Assembly (NCBI GenBank): GCA_028554645.1
Contig: JAQOOI010000051.1
Location: forward strand, 366,082-430,081
Direction of reading: 5' to 3'
Source of the DNA: Omphalotus guepiniiformis
Taxonomy: Eukaryota > Basidiomycota > Agaricomycetes > Agaricales > Omphalotaceae
DNA: 64,000 bases
Position 1 is the first letter of the stretch. Each line of letters starts with the position of its first letter. The notes under the pieces are model-generated. The model saw only the letters and a list, made by a program, of their open reading frames with translations, had not been told where the DNA came from and searched no databases. Below, piece by piece: positions 43,535 through 58,357 of the stretch. The translations under genes were made by a program, and so were the position numbers.

Positions 43535-44110
43535 ATGGATATAGGTATATATATAAAACAGGACAGTTTAGCTATAATTTCTGTTTTTATTTATTTTGGA
43601 CTGGCAGTATGTATAAAAGGGCAGTAACTTGGAGAGAGAAAATCCAGGAGAGTACCATAGAGTCACAGGGTCACTGGGGATCATCTTTATAACGTGAATT
43701 GTGCCTGTGCAGGGAAAACCTACCAAAAACATAAAGTTGCCCTGGTCTGTTTAAAGTCTGATGTTTATTGTGATATTGTATAAAGATTATTGTTGGTTGA
43801 ATTGAACTGATTGTGTTATTGGAATTGGTTGTTTGATCTTGTGGTCAATTGATTGTGATTGTGCAGTCACCTGTCTTGTTCAAAACCCCCTTGTGCTACT
43901 TTTGTCTTAGTGCATTTTAAAAGCTCAACTATAAAGTTCTTGTGATAAAGATATAAAGTTCTAATAAAGAAGCCATAAGTTTGGTCGTGCGGAATCTTCA
44001 ACAACACCTCCTCAGACTTGCACCTTTCAAGTGATTTGGTTGTTTTGATTGTTTTTGGGTTTTTGTTCATTAGCCCATTAGCAGTTTATTTCCCTGTTTC
44101 ATTCTCATCA
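43535..44110 (+). repeat. inverted family-A LTR fragment
   Basis: Reverse complement of A LTR positions 1 to about 577, ending CATTCTCATCA at 44,110. With 5909-6006 it forms an older LTR in opposite orientation that was split by the decayed A element. Confidence 0.85.
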
Positions 44111-45168
44111 TCCGGTTAGACAATATGACAGAATTTGTGATTAGTGACCCCCAGGTCATGACTTCGCCTAAGCTAGGTGACTTGCTATTCAGTGATGGCA
44201 ATGTTGGTAGTGCCTTCACTGTGTTCCAAGAAGAGCATAAATGTGGACAGCTCTGCAAGATTTATGGAGTTCAATCTATTGAATTTCTGGTTGGAGAGTT
44301 TGCAAGGCAGAAGGAGAAGGGAGAAATCAAGGAATTAATGGAAGGCACAGCAATTCCCTCTACAGTTGCAAACCTGGAATTCTTAGTATAAGGATAACAG
44401 ACTTGTAGTAGATGTAAGACTTGGCTTTTATCGTTAAAGACTAAAAATCATCTAGAATAGCAATACAACTTTATTTAATTACACAATGAGAAGTAAGTCA
44501 AGAAAAATAAAGGCCTGAATAACAGCCTGGTCTGGTAAACTGACGTGTTCTGATTAGTATCATGTGATTGTCAAAAAGTTGGGGGTTTCAATGCCCAAAA
44601 CTCCCGAGATTTGGACATGACTCATAGTGAATGACTCACTAAATGTAATTTATTTACTAGATCGAGAGATACTTACTTGTCTACTAATTTGGCCTACTCT
44701 GCTTCTTACTGGCCAACTGGAAACTGAAAATAACTGCTACTATCTCCTCAATTGCAGAATATACACAATATACAACAAACACTTCTTGAAAGAAAGATTC
44801 TTTTACTTCATCCTATGTCCAGAGATAACACCAGTCTCTGGGGTCCATCTACTATCTATAGTAATAGTCACTGTCGGCATTTGATGCCGACCATGTTGTT
44901 TGAGTGTGATACTCCTGTATTCCATACTCTACAACTCGAGGGCGAGCTCCTCAAGATCTGCACACAAGAACACATCCCTTGTGTTAATTTAGTGCACAGT
45001 GTTGCCAAACAGGCCCTAAAAAATAATGTGATAATATTAAGTTTGAATATGTAGAAATGCATCAAGTTGTACACGAAACTCAACTCTCATAAATTACTAT
45101 TGCTACAATCCATCACAAAAAAGAAGAACCGAAAAAACAAAACAAAACATAGAATAGACCAGGAAGCA
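44111..45168. other. island edge without recognised gene
   Basis: AT-rich. A single ORF at 44,125-44,391 (88 residues, MTEFVISDPQVMTSPKLGD) has no recognisable domain and no clear exon partners. The rest holds nothing I can identify; the 3' end of the LSB5-like gene begins at 45,169. Confidence 0.4.
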
Positions 45169-47700
45169 CTAATGAACCCCACTAACCTCCAAAACCTTAT
45201 GCAACTGCAAATTCTCCTTTTCATTAGCGATATGACCTTCCTTAATCCTCTCTTTTGTCCTTTCAGCCGCAGCATCATAAACAAAATGAACAGGTGGGTG
45301 CATTTGTAAATGATAATACCCTCCACGCCCATCCAAACTCGAATCAGAATCAGAATAGTGGTTGTCGACTCTATCGTCCATCGGTTCTTCTTTACCGATA
45401 GTTTCATAGAAAATATCGTCTGGATCGAACGCTTCTAGAAACGAAGTACGCCAGCGTTAGAGCAAAGACCATGAAAAGGTACGCTCGAGGACTCACGTTC
45501 AGATGCTTCGGCATCAACTCTTCTCTTTCCCAAAGCTTTGGCACTAGGCTCAATAGGCGTCCTAACATCATCCTCGTCATCCTCATCCTCATCCCTCCTC
45601 CTGATACCCAACCCTCCAAACCCATTCAACACATCATCAACCGGCAAAACCACTTGAGGATGTTGATGCGAATGCTGCTGCTGGGACTCCGAATTTGGCG
45701 TCCCAGGACTAGCCGCCCTCCCGAACGACGCCGAACCTGAATGCGAATGCATAGAATGAGCAGGACTCCGCGGACCATGCGGTGCACCAGGTGGGGGCGC
45801 AAGCAGCGGCATCGCCGATGCGGCTTGCTGTTGCTGCTGCTGCTGTAGAAGCGTGCCATCAACCACACCAGGTTGTAAAAGCAACGGAATATGATCCACC
45901 ATCGACTGAGGTCTTGACGGTGGCGGGGTAGGAGAATGACTCCTAGACACGCCAGCTCCTTCAACAGCAGCTGTAACAGCCAAATAAGCGGCAGTCTCTT
46001 TATCCAACAACCTCCTATCCATTCTAGTTTCCTTCCTGCTCTTTTCTTCGGCTTTCCTTTCCATCGCGACTCGTTCTAAATCATCATATTGCTGCAAGGC
46101 ATCCAGGAGCTCTTCGTTGGCTTGGAGTAGCGCATCGAGCAGCATCTCTTCCGTCGTTTGCTCGACTACAGGCGAAGGCGTGCGTGAATTGTCCGAGTGG
46201 GTTCGTTTCTTTTTCTTCTCGTCTTCATCATTGTACAACAGCTGCTTTTCTCTTTCCCTCTCTCTTCTTGACTTTTCTGCGCCAGCTGTTGCCCAAGGGA
46301 TCTGAGCCGCTATAAGCTCTTGACTGGACAAACACTTCAACCGGAATTCCTACAAAACTCTGTCAGTACCAAGTTCACGCATACACGGATGATGCTCACC
46401 TTGATAACCTCTCCCCTCTCCCCCTTTTTCAACTCTTCAACTCTAGCATGTACCAACGCCTGAGTTAAAAGACTAGCATTGCCCATGCCGATCGTACACT
46501 CTTGAAACAACCTCCTGATATCTTCTTCAAGTGGAATGATCCGATTCTTTGTCTTTTTATCCTTTCTATGTTCGCGGTGCTTCCTAGGAGTAGCATCGAC
46601 GTCTACTTGGGGAGCAACAACAGGGGCAGTCGGAGGGTTGAACATGGCATCATCTGTATCGAAAGGCATGCCTTCATCAGGTTTATCGATCGGTTTGACT
46701 CGTTTCCATAATCCTCTAAAAGCTGAATCTTTTCCTATTCACGTCAGACGACGGCACCATTGAAACTGCTGTATGTACTCACTAGATCCAGACGCATAAG
46801 CAGCGGCAGCGATAACATCCAACACCCTCTCCCTAACAACCGGACTAGTTCTCTTATTAGTCGGACTAAGAAGATCTTCAAGCGTGTCTAGAAATTTGCG
46901 AGACGTTGATTGAGAAATAAACAGATCGGACGAGTTTCGAAGCATGATAGCCCATAAGCGTGCAGCAGATAGCTGTGCAGTAGGTTCACCATATCTACAT
47001 ACAACATTAGCATAAATCGGGAAAAGCTGGGATGAGGATGATACAGACTTGAATTCGCGCCGAAGAGCACGGACAGCCTCTTTCGCATTGACTTCGTTGG
47101 CAGAAGCGCGCTCGCATACTTCGAGAACGAGAGCCCAATCCTCCGAGGCAGTTGCAGTGAGATAACCTTAAAAGACGATAAGATTTGACAAAAAAAGACA
47201 AAGACACTAGTTGTCCCACCTATCATCCTAGTCAGTTCAGCGCCACCCTCATGGTCAACGCGATCAACAATCTGCCACTGCTGAGGGTCCTTCTCCTGTC
47301 GCTGAAGGTCCTTGTCTCTATTCCAAAACCACTTTGTACCACCAGACGAAGACTTAATATGACCATCATCTGGATCAAGAGCCTTGAGTATGCCCATGAC
47401 GCCAACAGAATCAGGAGGTGGTGGTGGTTTCTTCTTGAGATGCTGAGGGCTACCCGGAGCAGGAGGAATAGAATGATTACTAGGATTTTGCATAGCAGTG
47501 AGACTAGTATGAGAACTAGACCTGGAAGGAGGTAGCTGATCGCGGTGTTCGATGTCGTCGAGGACAGAACGAGGTCTGAGTGGTTCTAGCTTTGAATATA
47601 CAGCATGTTGAGAGTGAATAGGGGTATGTATAGAAGCAGAAGAGGAAGAACTGGATTCATCTTGCTTTTTGGGCTTGCCAGCACCAAACAACTTTTTCAT
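45169..47700 (-). CDS. VHS/GAT-domain protein resembling LSB5
   Basis: Endosomal/actin-patch adaptor family: VHS and GAT domains bind ubiquitinated cargo and membrane-traffic partners. It starts at ATG 47,700 (MKKLFGAGKPKKQD) with a low-complexity N-terminus. Next is the VHS superhelix (LTATASEDWALVLEVCERA, EAVRALRREFKYGEPTAQLSA, LWAIMLRNSSDLF), then a linker with KNRIIPLEEDIRRLFQECTIGMGNASLLTQALVHA, and the GAT-like three-helix region (LLDALLQANEELLDALQQYDDLE). A long Pro/Ser/Gln-rich tail follows, with a poly-Gln run and an acidic block, ending EVSGVH. About seven exons. It lies head-to-tail behind the GH3 gene with only 26 bases between. The LSB5 assignment rests on domain order. Confidence 0.78.
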
Positions 47701-47726
47701 CGTGGTAGGGTAGAGATACAAGAGTA

Positions 47727-49618
47727 TTATGTAATCACTACTGGGGACAAACCGAGCGCAGGTTTGTCGGCAAACAGAACCGGGCGGACTGCGGCGAGAG
47801 CGGAGGGAGTGTACTCTGTTATGGCGAGATGACGGACTGAAATCGGAACTGGATCGTAGGGTGTTCCGGTGGAGAGCACAGCGGTGGGCTGAAGCTGGGA
47901 AAGGATGTGGAGCTGCCAAGGAGAACGATCGGCGTTTCGGAGGACAAACACGGTCTGCTCCGAAACGACGGAGGGAATATCGGAGGGAGAGTAGACTACG
48001 TGTCTTGCGTCGAGAGATTTGACAAAAGCGTCGTACGCAGCGCCTGCGGTGTTTCTGATTGCACCGCCTTTTGTGCGCAGAACACCGTCTGCATCGTCCA
48101 CTGCTTTGTTGTAGCTCTCCATCTTTGGCGTGAATACAACTGTTTTCTCTCCTTTCTTCAATGGTTCTCCTTCTTTCAAGCAGATGACTGCGCGTGAATA
48201 AGCTGCAGTGCTGATCTCTGCGCTTTCTTTCTTCGCAGCAATCCACTTTTCTTCTGACCACTGTTCTTCTCTGAGCTTGGACTTCCATTTCCTGATTCTC
48301 TCCGTGCTCTCTCGCAGTCTGTCCAGCGAAATCCTCCCATTCTCGACTGCACGCCAAACAGCCTCCACGGCCCCTTTCTGTCTCTGAAAGGTATGACAAA
48401 TCATGACGACATCCGCGCCTGCCTCTAATGCTCTCACTGCGCCTTCTTCAACTCCCGGCCCGCCTTTCCAGTCCTCCTGCACCTTCCCCTCGTTCGTCCC
48501 AATGCCAACGCCGCTTTCCTCTTTCGTCTTTGCAATTGCATCCATCTCCAAACAATCCGTTACAACAACCCCGTTAAAACCAACCGACTCCCTCAACAAC
48601 TCTGTCGTTACTTCCCGACTCATCGACGCCGCAGTATCCGTCTCCCCAGTCACCAAAGGCAAAGCCATATGTCCCGTCATCACCGTCACCAACTCACCGC
48701 TCAACTCTTTCCAAGGTACAAGTTCAACCTTTTCCAACTCTTCTCTCCTCTTCCAAATCCTTGGTAATCCCAGATGCGAGTCGACGTTTGTATCTCCATG
48801 TCCAGGGAAATGCTTCACACACGGTGCAACACCTGCTTTTTCAATTCCTTTACACGCCGCTTGAACGTGTTTTGCTACTCGATCGGGATCTACTACTTTT
48901 TCAGCATTTCACGTTTTGAATTTGTCTAGAGGCTCACCATCACCGAAACTCCTCACGCCGATAACTGGATTCTCTCTCTCGCTATTCACATCACCCACAG
49001 GCGCAAATACCCAATTTACACCGATCAACCCCAACTCTCTCGCTTGGGCCTCTGATACCTTTTCAGTAACATCATATGCTGGACTCCCATCTTCATTAAC
49101 GATAGATCCAAGCGTCATCGCGCCGGGGCTACGAAATAATACACATTAGACACATACCGCTGTATAAGCATCTCATATACATACAACAATGTAACAACCC
49201 CATTTGCACTAAATGTCGATACCAAACCTTACCCATCATAAGTACCTTCAACAGCTCTTCAACATAATACTCACCACCCTCCTGATCACCACCAACACCA
49301 AGCACCTCTTCCTGTCCCTCCTCCCTCGCAAAGTCCTTCAACTTTTTCACATCCTCCGCAACCTCTCTCGCTCTCCCCTCCTCAGGCCCTGACCCAATAA
49401 TATTTCTCTTCATCATAATAACATTTCCAACCCAATAACCCCGACCAAGTAACTTTAGTATATCCCTCCCGATACCTTCGAATGGTGAGGAGCCGTGGTA
49501 TCCGAAGATAAAGTGCTAGTACGAGTTGATCAAAGGATGGGTGGATGAATGAATGAAGACGCACCTGCCCAATTTCTTTCTTGATTTCGTCAGTCAGTTG
49601 AACGATAGGTTCAGACAT
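47727..49618 (-). CDS. GH3-family beta-N-acetylhexosaminidase
   Basis: Releases terminal N-acetylglucosamine from chito-oligosaccharides or glycans. Starts at ATG 49,618 (MSEPIVQLTDEIKKEIGQ). Exons follow with HFIFGYHGSSPFEGIGRDI, GGDQEGG, PGAMTLGS, APVGDVNSERENPVIGVRSFGDG, then KHFPGHGDTNVDSHLGLP (the family signature with the His general acid/base loop) and GVVVTDCLEMDAI (catalytic Asp nucleophile). A C-terminal domain follows to the stop at 47,727. No signal peptide is evident, so it may be cytosolic, as for NagZ-like fungal enzymes. Several introns fall in the first half; the last exon is long (to about 48,818). All key motifs are present. Confidence 0.88.
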
Positions 49619-50606
49619 GGTTGCGACTTTCGTATTCCATCATTGATACTTTAAGTACCCTTTGCTCCGGGCCGGGTCACCGGGAGGCATATGCTTCAAG
49701 ATAACGCAAACCCTGATAACTACAGGCTCGCGTTCTACTGTAGCACTGACTTCAAGCTCGAAGTGCTCTCAATCTGAATCACGGTCAATACCCCAACACG
49801 TCCAATCCAGTGCTAGCTATGTATAGCTATAATACCCCTGCTGGCGGTCGATGACTTGACGCGCTGCGCAGTGCTTTCAGTCATGACTGACTCCTCCGTC
49901 ATGAATGTGTATACGCGCTTTCCGCTCTCTAAAGGCGTCCGAGTGCTCGCAGGGATACCGTATCCGCCCTCCACTGATTACACTCTCACTGGTCACGGTG
50001 GGGATAGAAAGCAACGGTATACTCGGTCTTTGAATCTTTGTACAGCAGGCACTCTGAGTATCCGGCGTTCCGCGCAATATCGAAAAGCGAAGGGAATAGT
50101 TCAGGTAACCTTTGAAGCATCTACATATCTCAATATCACGGTGTAACTTGAGGCGGAATTAAATAACAAATATGACCCACCGTGCAACAGTTACAGAATG
50201 CAATGCGTCTCATCATAACATCTTGTATGCGATTGAAGAAAAGATTGCCGTTACTTCCAACAAATCATAAAGGCAACGCCGAACGAATCTTGGCGCATAC
50301 CATACTTGAGTAAGTACGAATGCAAAGACAGCTGCCAGTACATACGTGCAGTACTAATTCGACAAGCGCCGACGAACAAACAGAACGCCATACCTTCCGC
50401 GAGCTTGCTGGAAAACGACAGAAACAAGTCGAATGGCGGAAAGAATTTTAAAGAATGTTATTAATGATTTTCCGGAGAAACAGGTCGTGGGAAAGCGTGT
50501 TTGATGGGAGACGTGCCACTGCCACGTACAACTGACACGTCACGCTCCTGAAATAAAAAGCTCACCAACTCTAGAAATTTTACATCCAAGTCCTCCCCTT
50601 TCCACC
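49619..50606. other. intergenic region between GH3 and BiP genes
   Basis: Divergent promoter region of the GH3 gene (-) and BiP (+). No supported ORF; short ORFs at 49,856-50,146 look accidental. The BiP-proximal end holds an ACGT-core cluster (50,510-50,542). Confidence 0.6.
50510..50542 (+). promoter_or_regulatory. candidate unfolded-protein-response elements
   Basis: Three ACGT cores within 33 bases: GACGTGCCAC, GCCACGTAC and the palindrome TGACACGTCA (50,533-50,542). TGACGTG-type sites bind Hac1/XBP1-type bZIP factors, and BiP is their classic target. They end 64 bases before the BiP ATG. Function is inferred. Confidence 0.5.
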
Positions 50607-53032
<2,426 letters not shown>

Positions 53033-54472
53033 GAGACTCGGATGTCTTTTTCTTTTTGGAATGAAAGGTGGTGGAGGGGTCACTCCACGGATGTGGGAGG
53101 TGGAGACTAGAGAACTAGATGCAGTGGGGCGGGTGAATGCTTTTTGGGGAGAGCATTCATTTTAATACCAATTTTACACGTTCCCCCCATCTGTATTCGG
53201 TTGTTGGTTGTCGTAGTTTCTGGGAATAGGAAAATGAATGTCCTAGGTAGTAGGAGTGGGAGTGGGATGATTTTATAGTATATGTGCATAGTATTTGCAG
53301 TAAATTAGAGAATGACTTCTTTCCCCAAAATTGTGCGCACCAGGTATACGGTTGAGATTTACTGTAAGTATGGGATCAAGGCATTCATTCCCGTACAGGT
53401 TGTAGATGGTCGCTTATATGCGCGTTCTGTACTGTGTGCGGTTGGTGTTAGCTACCACTCAAGGCCAACGTGGGGTGCAGCAAATATGACAAGTAACGCA
53501 ACGTTCCCGGTACGTTCCCCCCTTCCCATCCAAGATCTGAATTGTCTCTAGAGCAATTCGAATTCTGAAGGAAATAGAGATGCGATCGTTGTCGGAAAGA
53601 CCGGAGTGGCGTAGTTGGTATTTGAGGTTTGGTTAGCGGCTTCCTAGCCCTGCATGTTTTTTGCCATCTTCTTATCGCCATAAAAGATTTGAATATCCAA
53701 GAGAGGTAGGGAGAGTGCCATCGGATAGCCAAAGGCCAGCACGATGACGACAACCTGAGTGTAGGACGAGGACAACGTTTCCGGTCCTTCCCACCTCCCA
53801 TCCGAATCTAAATTGTCTTTGGGAGCAATTCGGATGATCCAGAGAAAGTCAAATCATACATAGAGATCGTTTCGGAGAGTAGTTGGGTTGGCCTTGTGAT
53901 ACTTATACTTTGCGATAACGGAATCTCGTTAATACTGCATACTTGCCCTGTTTGAGTAGGCCCTGGAAGTTTCGTACATCATAGCCTGAAGGTAGGTGGA
54001 CGCTGAACACGAGGTGACCTGCAGCCTTGGACCTACATGCTTGATCAAGCGTATCACTGGGATCTTGAGAATAGCAGATGAAAGATAGGTCAGGGAAGGT
54101 CACCAGGTTATGAAATTGTCGAGTTTCTTTTGCTGTTTCAGTTTGCATCTAGCATTGGATGAGTACGAATCGGACAATGTCACAAACGTGCGGTCTGTTG
54201 ATCATATTGATTCACAGGAATGACCATGAACGTGTCTCAATTGCACCTGTATCGATCCAAAAGAAAGAGGGAAACAAAGAGCAAGACGAACTGAATTTCC
54301 ATAAATCAGTTTCCCTGAGTCGAGTACAACGTTGTCGCCGAGTAAAAAGAGCTAAAATAACACGTGACGAACGCGTATATATGAAGGGGCGCAATGATGT
54401 AAAGCGTGTTTTTCCTTTCTTTCATTCATTCCGGATTATCCTTTGAAAGATTCCCTCTTCCCCCTTCATAGC
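53033..54472. other. intergenic region with diverged direct repeat
   Basis: No supported gene. Two related stretches of about 105 bases (about 53,497-53,605 and 53,776-53,880) share TTCCCATCC(A/G)A, GAGCAATTCG and AGAGATCG/AGATGCGATCG blocks, so an old direct duplication is likely. The last 100 bases form the promoter of the acetyltransferase gene, with TATATATG at about 54,377. Confidence 0.5.
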
Positions 54473-55560
54473 ATGTCTGAAATATTCTATCGTCAATATG
54501 TAGGCGAATCGGATCTCCCTCATGTCATGGCTCTTGTTCAGAGCGAGCTCAGCGAGCCGTATGTCATTTACACCTTCAGATACTTCCTTCATCAATGGTA
54601 TGGCCTCTTAAGCGCTCCTTCAGCATTTCTGGTCGTGTGACACTCATTTTTATGTATAGGCCTCATCTTTCTTTCCTAGTGAGCTATATATCATCTTTCT
54701 TGGTTGCGGACTGGATTGTTCATGCAAGCAATCTTGTCTTTGTGTGTTACCCCCCTTCCCAGGCTTACCCAGGCGACCCAACCACTTCCGACCCTGTAGG
54801 AGTTATCGTATGCAAACAAAGTATGCACCGCGATCTCTACAACCGCGGTTACATCGCTATGCTCAGCGTAAACAAGGCCTATCGAAAACGTGGCATCGGT
54901 CCGTCAGCCTTCTCGCTTTCTTTGCTTTCCTCACGTGTGGATTTCTTATGCTAGATGAACGACCACCACCTTGATTGGGGTGCGCCTTTGTCTCTTTTTT
55001 TCCCTTTTTCTTTCAATCTTTTAGCTAGTTCGCTCGTACGGAACTCTATGGAAGCTATGAAGCAAGATGGGGTCGACGAGGTGGGTGGCTCATTCTTCAT
55101 TCATGTATTGATACCCTTGCATCCTCAACTCGGGTCCAAGGACTCTTTGTTTGGGGTTTTGTTGCAAACCTATCATTCTCTCACCCATTATTAATTTCGT
55201 CACCGGGTTCCCCCATATTCCCCGCATCAATCATTACTGACATCGTACGATCCTGACTAGGTCGTTCTCGAAACCGAATACGATAACCACGCCGCTCTCT
55301 CTCTATACGAGTCTCTCGGTTTCATCCGCGAGAAGCGGTTGTACCGTTTCTACCTGAATGGAAAGGACGCGTTCCGCCTCGTGTTGACCGTCCCTCCTCC
55401 GGAAGGAAATTCAGACGACAGCTCGAGTTCTAATACTGCATCCGTCACCCTCGGCAATCGTACACGCACCCGCCGACCCAGGAGGCACACCAACTATCGT
55501 GCTATCAGGGTTACCCCTTATTCGGATGAGGATGATGATGACGAGGCATCCAGCCGATAA
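54473..55560 (+). CDS. naa30: NatC-type N-alpha-acetyltransferase catalytic subunit (Naa30/Mak3)
   Basis: Acetylates protein N-termini starting Met-hydrophobic, with acetyl-CoA. Exons: 54,473 to about 54,596 ([26 protein letters not shown]... in part), about 54,661-54,682 region, 54,763 to about 54,899, about 55,023-55,080 and 55,261-55,560. GNAT motifs visible: [10 protein letters not shown] near the start, [17 protein letters not shown] (the acetyl-CoA-binding R/Q-x-x-G-x-G/A signature region, continuing with [12 protein letters not shown]), [21 protein letters not shown] and the [15 protein letters not shown] finish, all characteristic of Naa30. A basic/acidic extension ([17 protein letters not shown]) follows. 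Exon ends in the second and third exons are approximate. Confidence 0.9.
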
Positions 55561-55833
55561 GATGTGAGCGCATGTGAGCGGCCACTATTCGTTTCTCTGC
55601 TTTTACTCTTTTCGCTTCTTTTTTTTTTTTGGGATTTCTTGAGGTAGATAGCCAAAGCGTTTTTTGCAATGTTTCTCCCTCTTTTCCTTTAATTGTCATT
55701 CTACACATTACATTGTACTGCTGTTGTACTTGTACGAACTTTTACTTCTTTGTAACCCCAGATCATCCGATAATAAAGCACCAGATAGCTGCGATACGTC
55801 AACTTTTGAAATTGCATGCTGTGAGCATTTCCC

Positions 55834-57345
55834 CTACAACGTAGGTGTAAGCCCAAGCTTATAGAGCCTGTTTGCATTATGAAACAAGGCGTTCTCCACG
55901 ACAGTGACAGCCTGAGACTCTGACAGGTCACCTAGCTTTACCATCTCTGCAAGTACCTGGCAATACAAAGTATAGGGAAATCGAGTTTTACAACAGAAAA
56001 TAGCAACTTACAATATACAGAGCTTGTCTTGCCTGGATAGTCCCCAGATAAAACGTCTCGGGAAACCAGTGCCCGTCCGCTGTATTCATCATTAGATGTA
56101 TACTATCAAATAAACAACTCAAACTCACTGGACCAAAGAATCTTATTCGTCGGACAAAGGTCCAGTACATCCCGGACGACGGCCCTCTGACCTGCGGCCG
56201 ATACGAATGGGAAAATCTGCAATACACAAACACCTTAATCTCTATTAATTACATCAACGAGACGGCAAGACATACCTCTCCAAAATCGCAAAACACATTC
56301 TCGTATACCGCAGTGAGATACCCCGCTTCTCGCGTGTACGGATACGACGAGTGAAGAAGGACGATTTTAGTACTGGGATATTCTTTGATGATAGGCTGCA
56401 TATGGGCCGGCGATGAGTGTACGAGACTTATATCACTGTCTCCGAGACCGGTATGGAATTGCACTGAATGAAGTTTCAACAAGCGCTTTGCATATGACTG
56501 GTTACCATCCAGTCACAAGCCATGTCATGATTACCTGGTTTGCCAGATTGACCCGCAATACGCAGTGTGGTGTGAACTATCCAATCATTGAGTGTCCTGA
56601 ATGCTAGCCGGAGGCTTCGGGTTTCCTTGTACAAAGTGAATGCTGATGTCACATCTTCCAGTAGTGACTTTTCGTTGATCAACTCGAATGGGCTGGTTAT
56701 ATTGAGGCCCGTACGATAACATGCGATGGATTTGAATGCAACCACCTCGGAATCGTTGCATTTATCCGTAATACACTGCTGGAATTCCGATGCTAGCGCG
56801 TTGTAGACTTGAAGGCTGCCATCATCCAAGGAAGACTGGAGATATGGTTCAAACAGTCTCTTCAAAATGTTCTACGTATCAAAGCTTAGATATGAACAGT
56901 CGCATTAATCAAATTCACGAAAGCTCACCTCAGCTTCAATCTCAACCCTCACAATCCTTTTTGTATCGCATCCAAATTTCCGATGCCACTTCCAATCTTC
57001 AGCCCATTCTGATACGCCTCCGAGTCCATCGTCAAGTAGAATAGATTGTATCTTGCACGGACGCATGAACATCTCACACAAGTCATCGTAATCGGTTGCA
57101 TCCCTCTTAGCTTTCACGTCAGCCCAAGTTGAAGCATATTCCGGTAGCTCCAACAAACGACCAAGCTGAGACGCCGCACGCCAGCACGCAAGTGTATTTG
57201 TCGCATCCACGGTCAATCCCTTATCAGTAGCTTCCGATATAAGAACCTCGAAAGGGACTTGAGAGCGATATTCTGCCTTGAGGAGAGGGTGAGCATGATT
57301 GTCAATTGCAGGGAAGTTGAACGCCGTTGTCGCTAGTCGATCCAT
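55834..57345 (-). CDS. amidohydrolase (metal-dependent hydrolase)
   Basis: TIM-barrel amidohydrolase of the amidohydrolase-2/FluG-N-terminal-like group; substrate unknown. Starts at ATG 57,345 (MDRLATTAFNFPAIDNHAHPLL) with the HxH metal motif in DNHAHP. Exons follow with LLDDGLGGV, KRIVRVEIEAE; FKSIACYRTGLNI; FQTGLGDSD, a further metal-site strand (VLLHSSYPYTREAGYL), YENVFCDFGE; ILWSDGHWFPETFYLG; and a last exon ending NRLYKLGLTPTL at 55,834. About six introns. No C-terminal glutamine-synthetase domain is present here, so it is not a full FluG. Cytosolic by lack of a signal peptide. Confidence 0.82.
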
Positions 57346-58357
57346 TACTTGCTTACTAATATCAAAACCGCAAGAGAAATCCCCTGGCTTATCTTATCAG
57401 ATCAACTCTTTAACCCATACTGCACACTTACCCTCAACCGTCTTGCAGCGATGCCTATTAATCCTGGAGACTTGGAATCTGCAATTAGGAATGCTATTCC
57501 TGTCTCGCATCTTGAAATTGAAGACCAATCCAGTGGGTGCGGGGAGAACTACGCAATTGTTCTCGTCAGCGAGGTGATCCTGCTTCGCCGAAATACCTAT
57601 AGCGAACTGAAATTCTTTGATGTATCCATAGGCATTTGAGGGAAAGAATACCCTCGCAAGACATAGATGGGGTGAAGCGCTCGGTTTCTCGACATTTCTG
57701 ATCATTCATATTCCCCGCCCTAGTAAATGAACTTTTGAAAGAGCAAATCTCGCAAATGCATGCCTTTTCTCAGGTATAATCTCAATTGACCTGAAGACTC
57801 GTATCATTGACACTGCCTCGTGGTAGAAAACTTTCACACCGAAACAATATCAGGCTTACTTGGCCAAGGGGGCCTAGTTGCAACAGATATCACGGAGATA
57901 GGGCCAGGAAGTTGACACACAACACGGGAGAAGTGTGGCGCAGATCCCACCATAGGTCGCATTCTCTTGGTCAGACTCTAGATCTGAGACATATCAGTAT
58001 TTGATGGACCTGACACCCACTTTACGAGATTTTGTAGTGTACTACGTTTCTAAGACTAGTATGTGGGAGTCAAAGATCCCAGCGTCACTACTGCCTCAGT
58101 CGCAGCAATTTGCGTTCAGTCTGGATAGCTTGTACACGAAAAATTGAGGTCACAATAATTCCCAGCGTACTGAACTTCGAGTCCTTCGAGGCTGTCCAAA
58201 TACTCAATGTTCAGCACACAAAACAATAAAAAGAGCGGCTGCACATTATACAAATGAAAGTTCATGAAAGGTGGACCAATGAAGGGAAGTGTTTAGGGTA
58301 AAGGTTCATAGAATAGGTTACCGATACGGACATGTCCAGCAGCGAGTCCAGCATTGT
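57346..58357. other. intergenic region with weak ORF
   Basis: A 102-residue minus-strand ORF (57,397-57,705) has no recognisable domain and may be accidental or an upstream exon of the amidohydrolase gene. Elsewhere I see nothing. Confidence 0.4.

Noticed and set aside
45830..45850. CTG repeat as an expansion of interest
   Set aside because: Seven Gln codons in the low-complexity tail of the LSB5-like protein is ordinary for fungi.
46888..48399. 503-residue minus-strand ORF
   Set aside because: It overlaps the GH3 coding sequence in another frame for its first part and only enters the LSB5-like frame at its ATG (47,700); low-complexity Arg/Ser composition marks it as a shadow.
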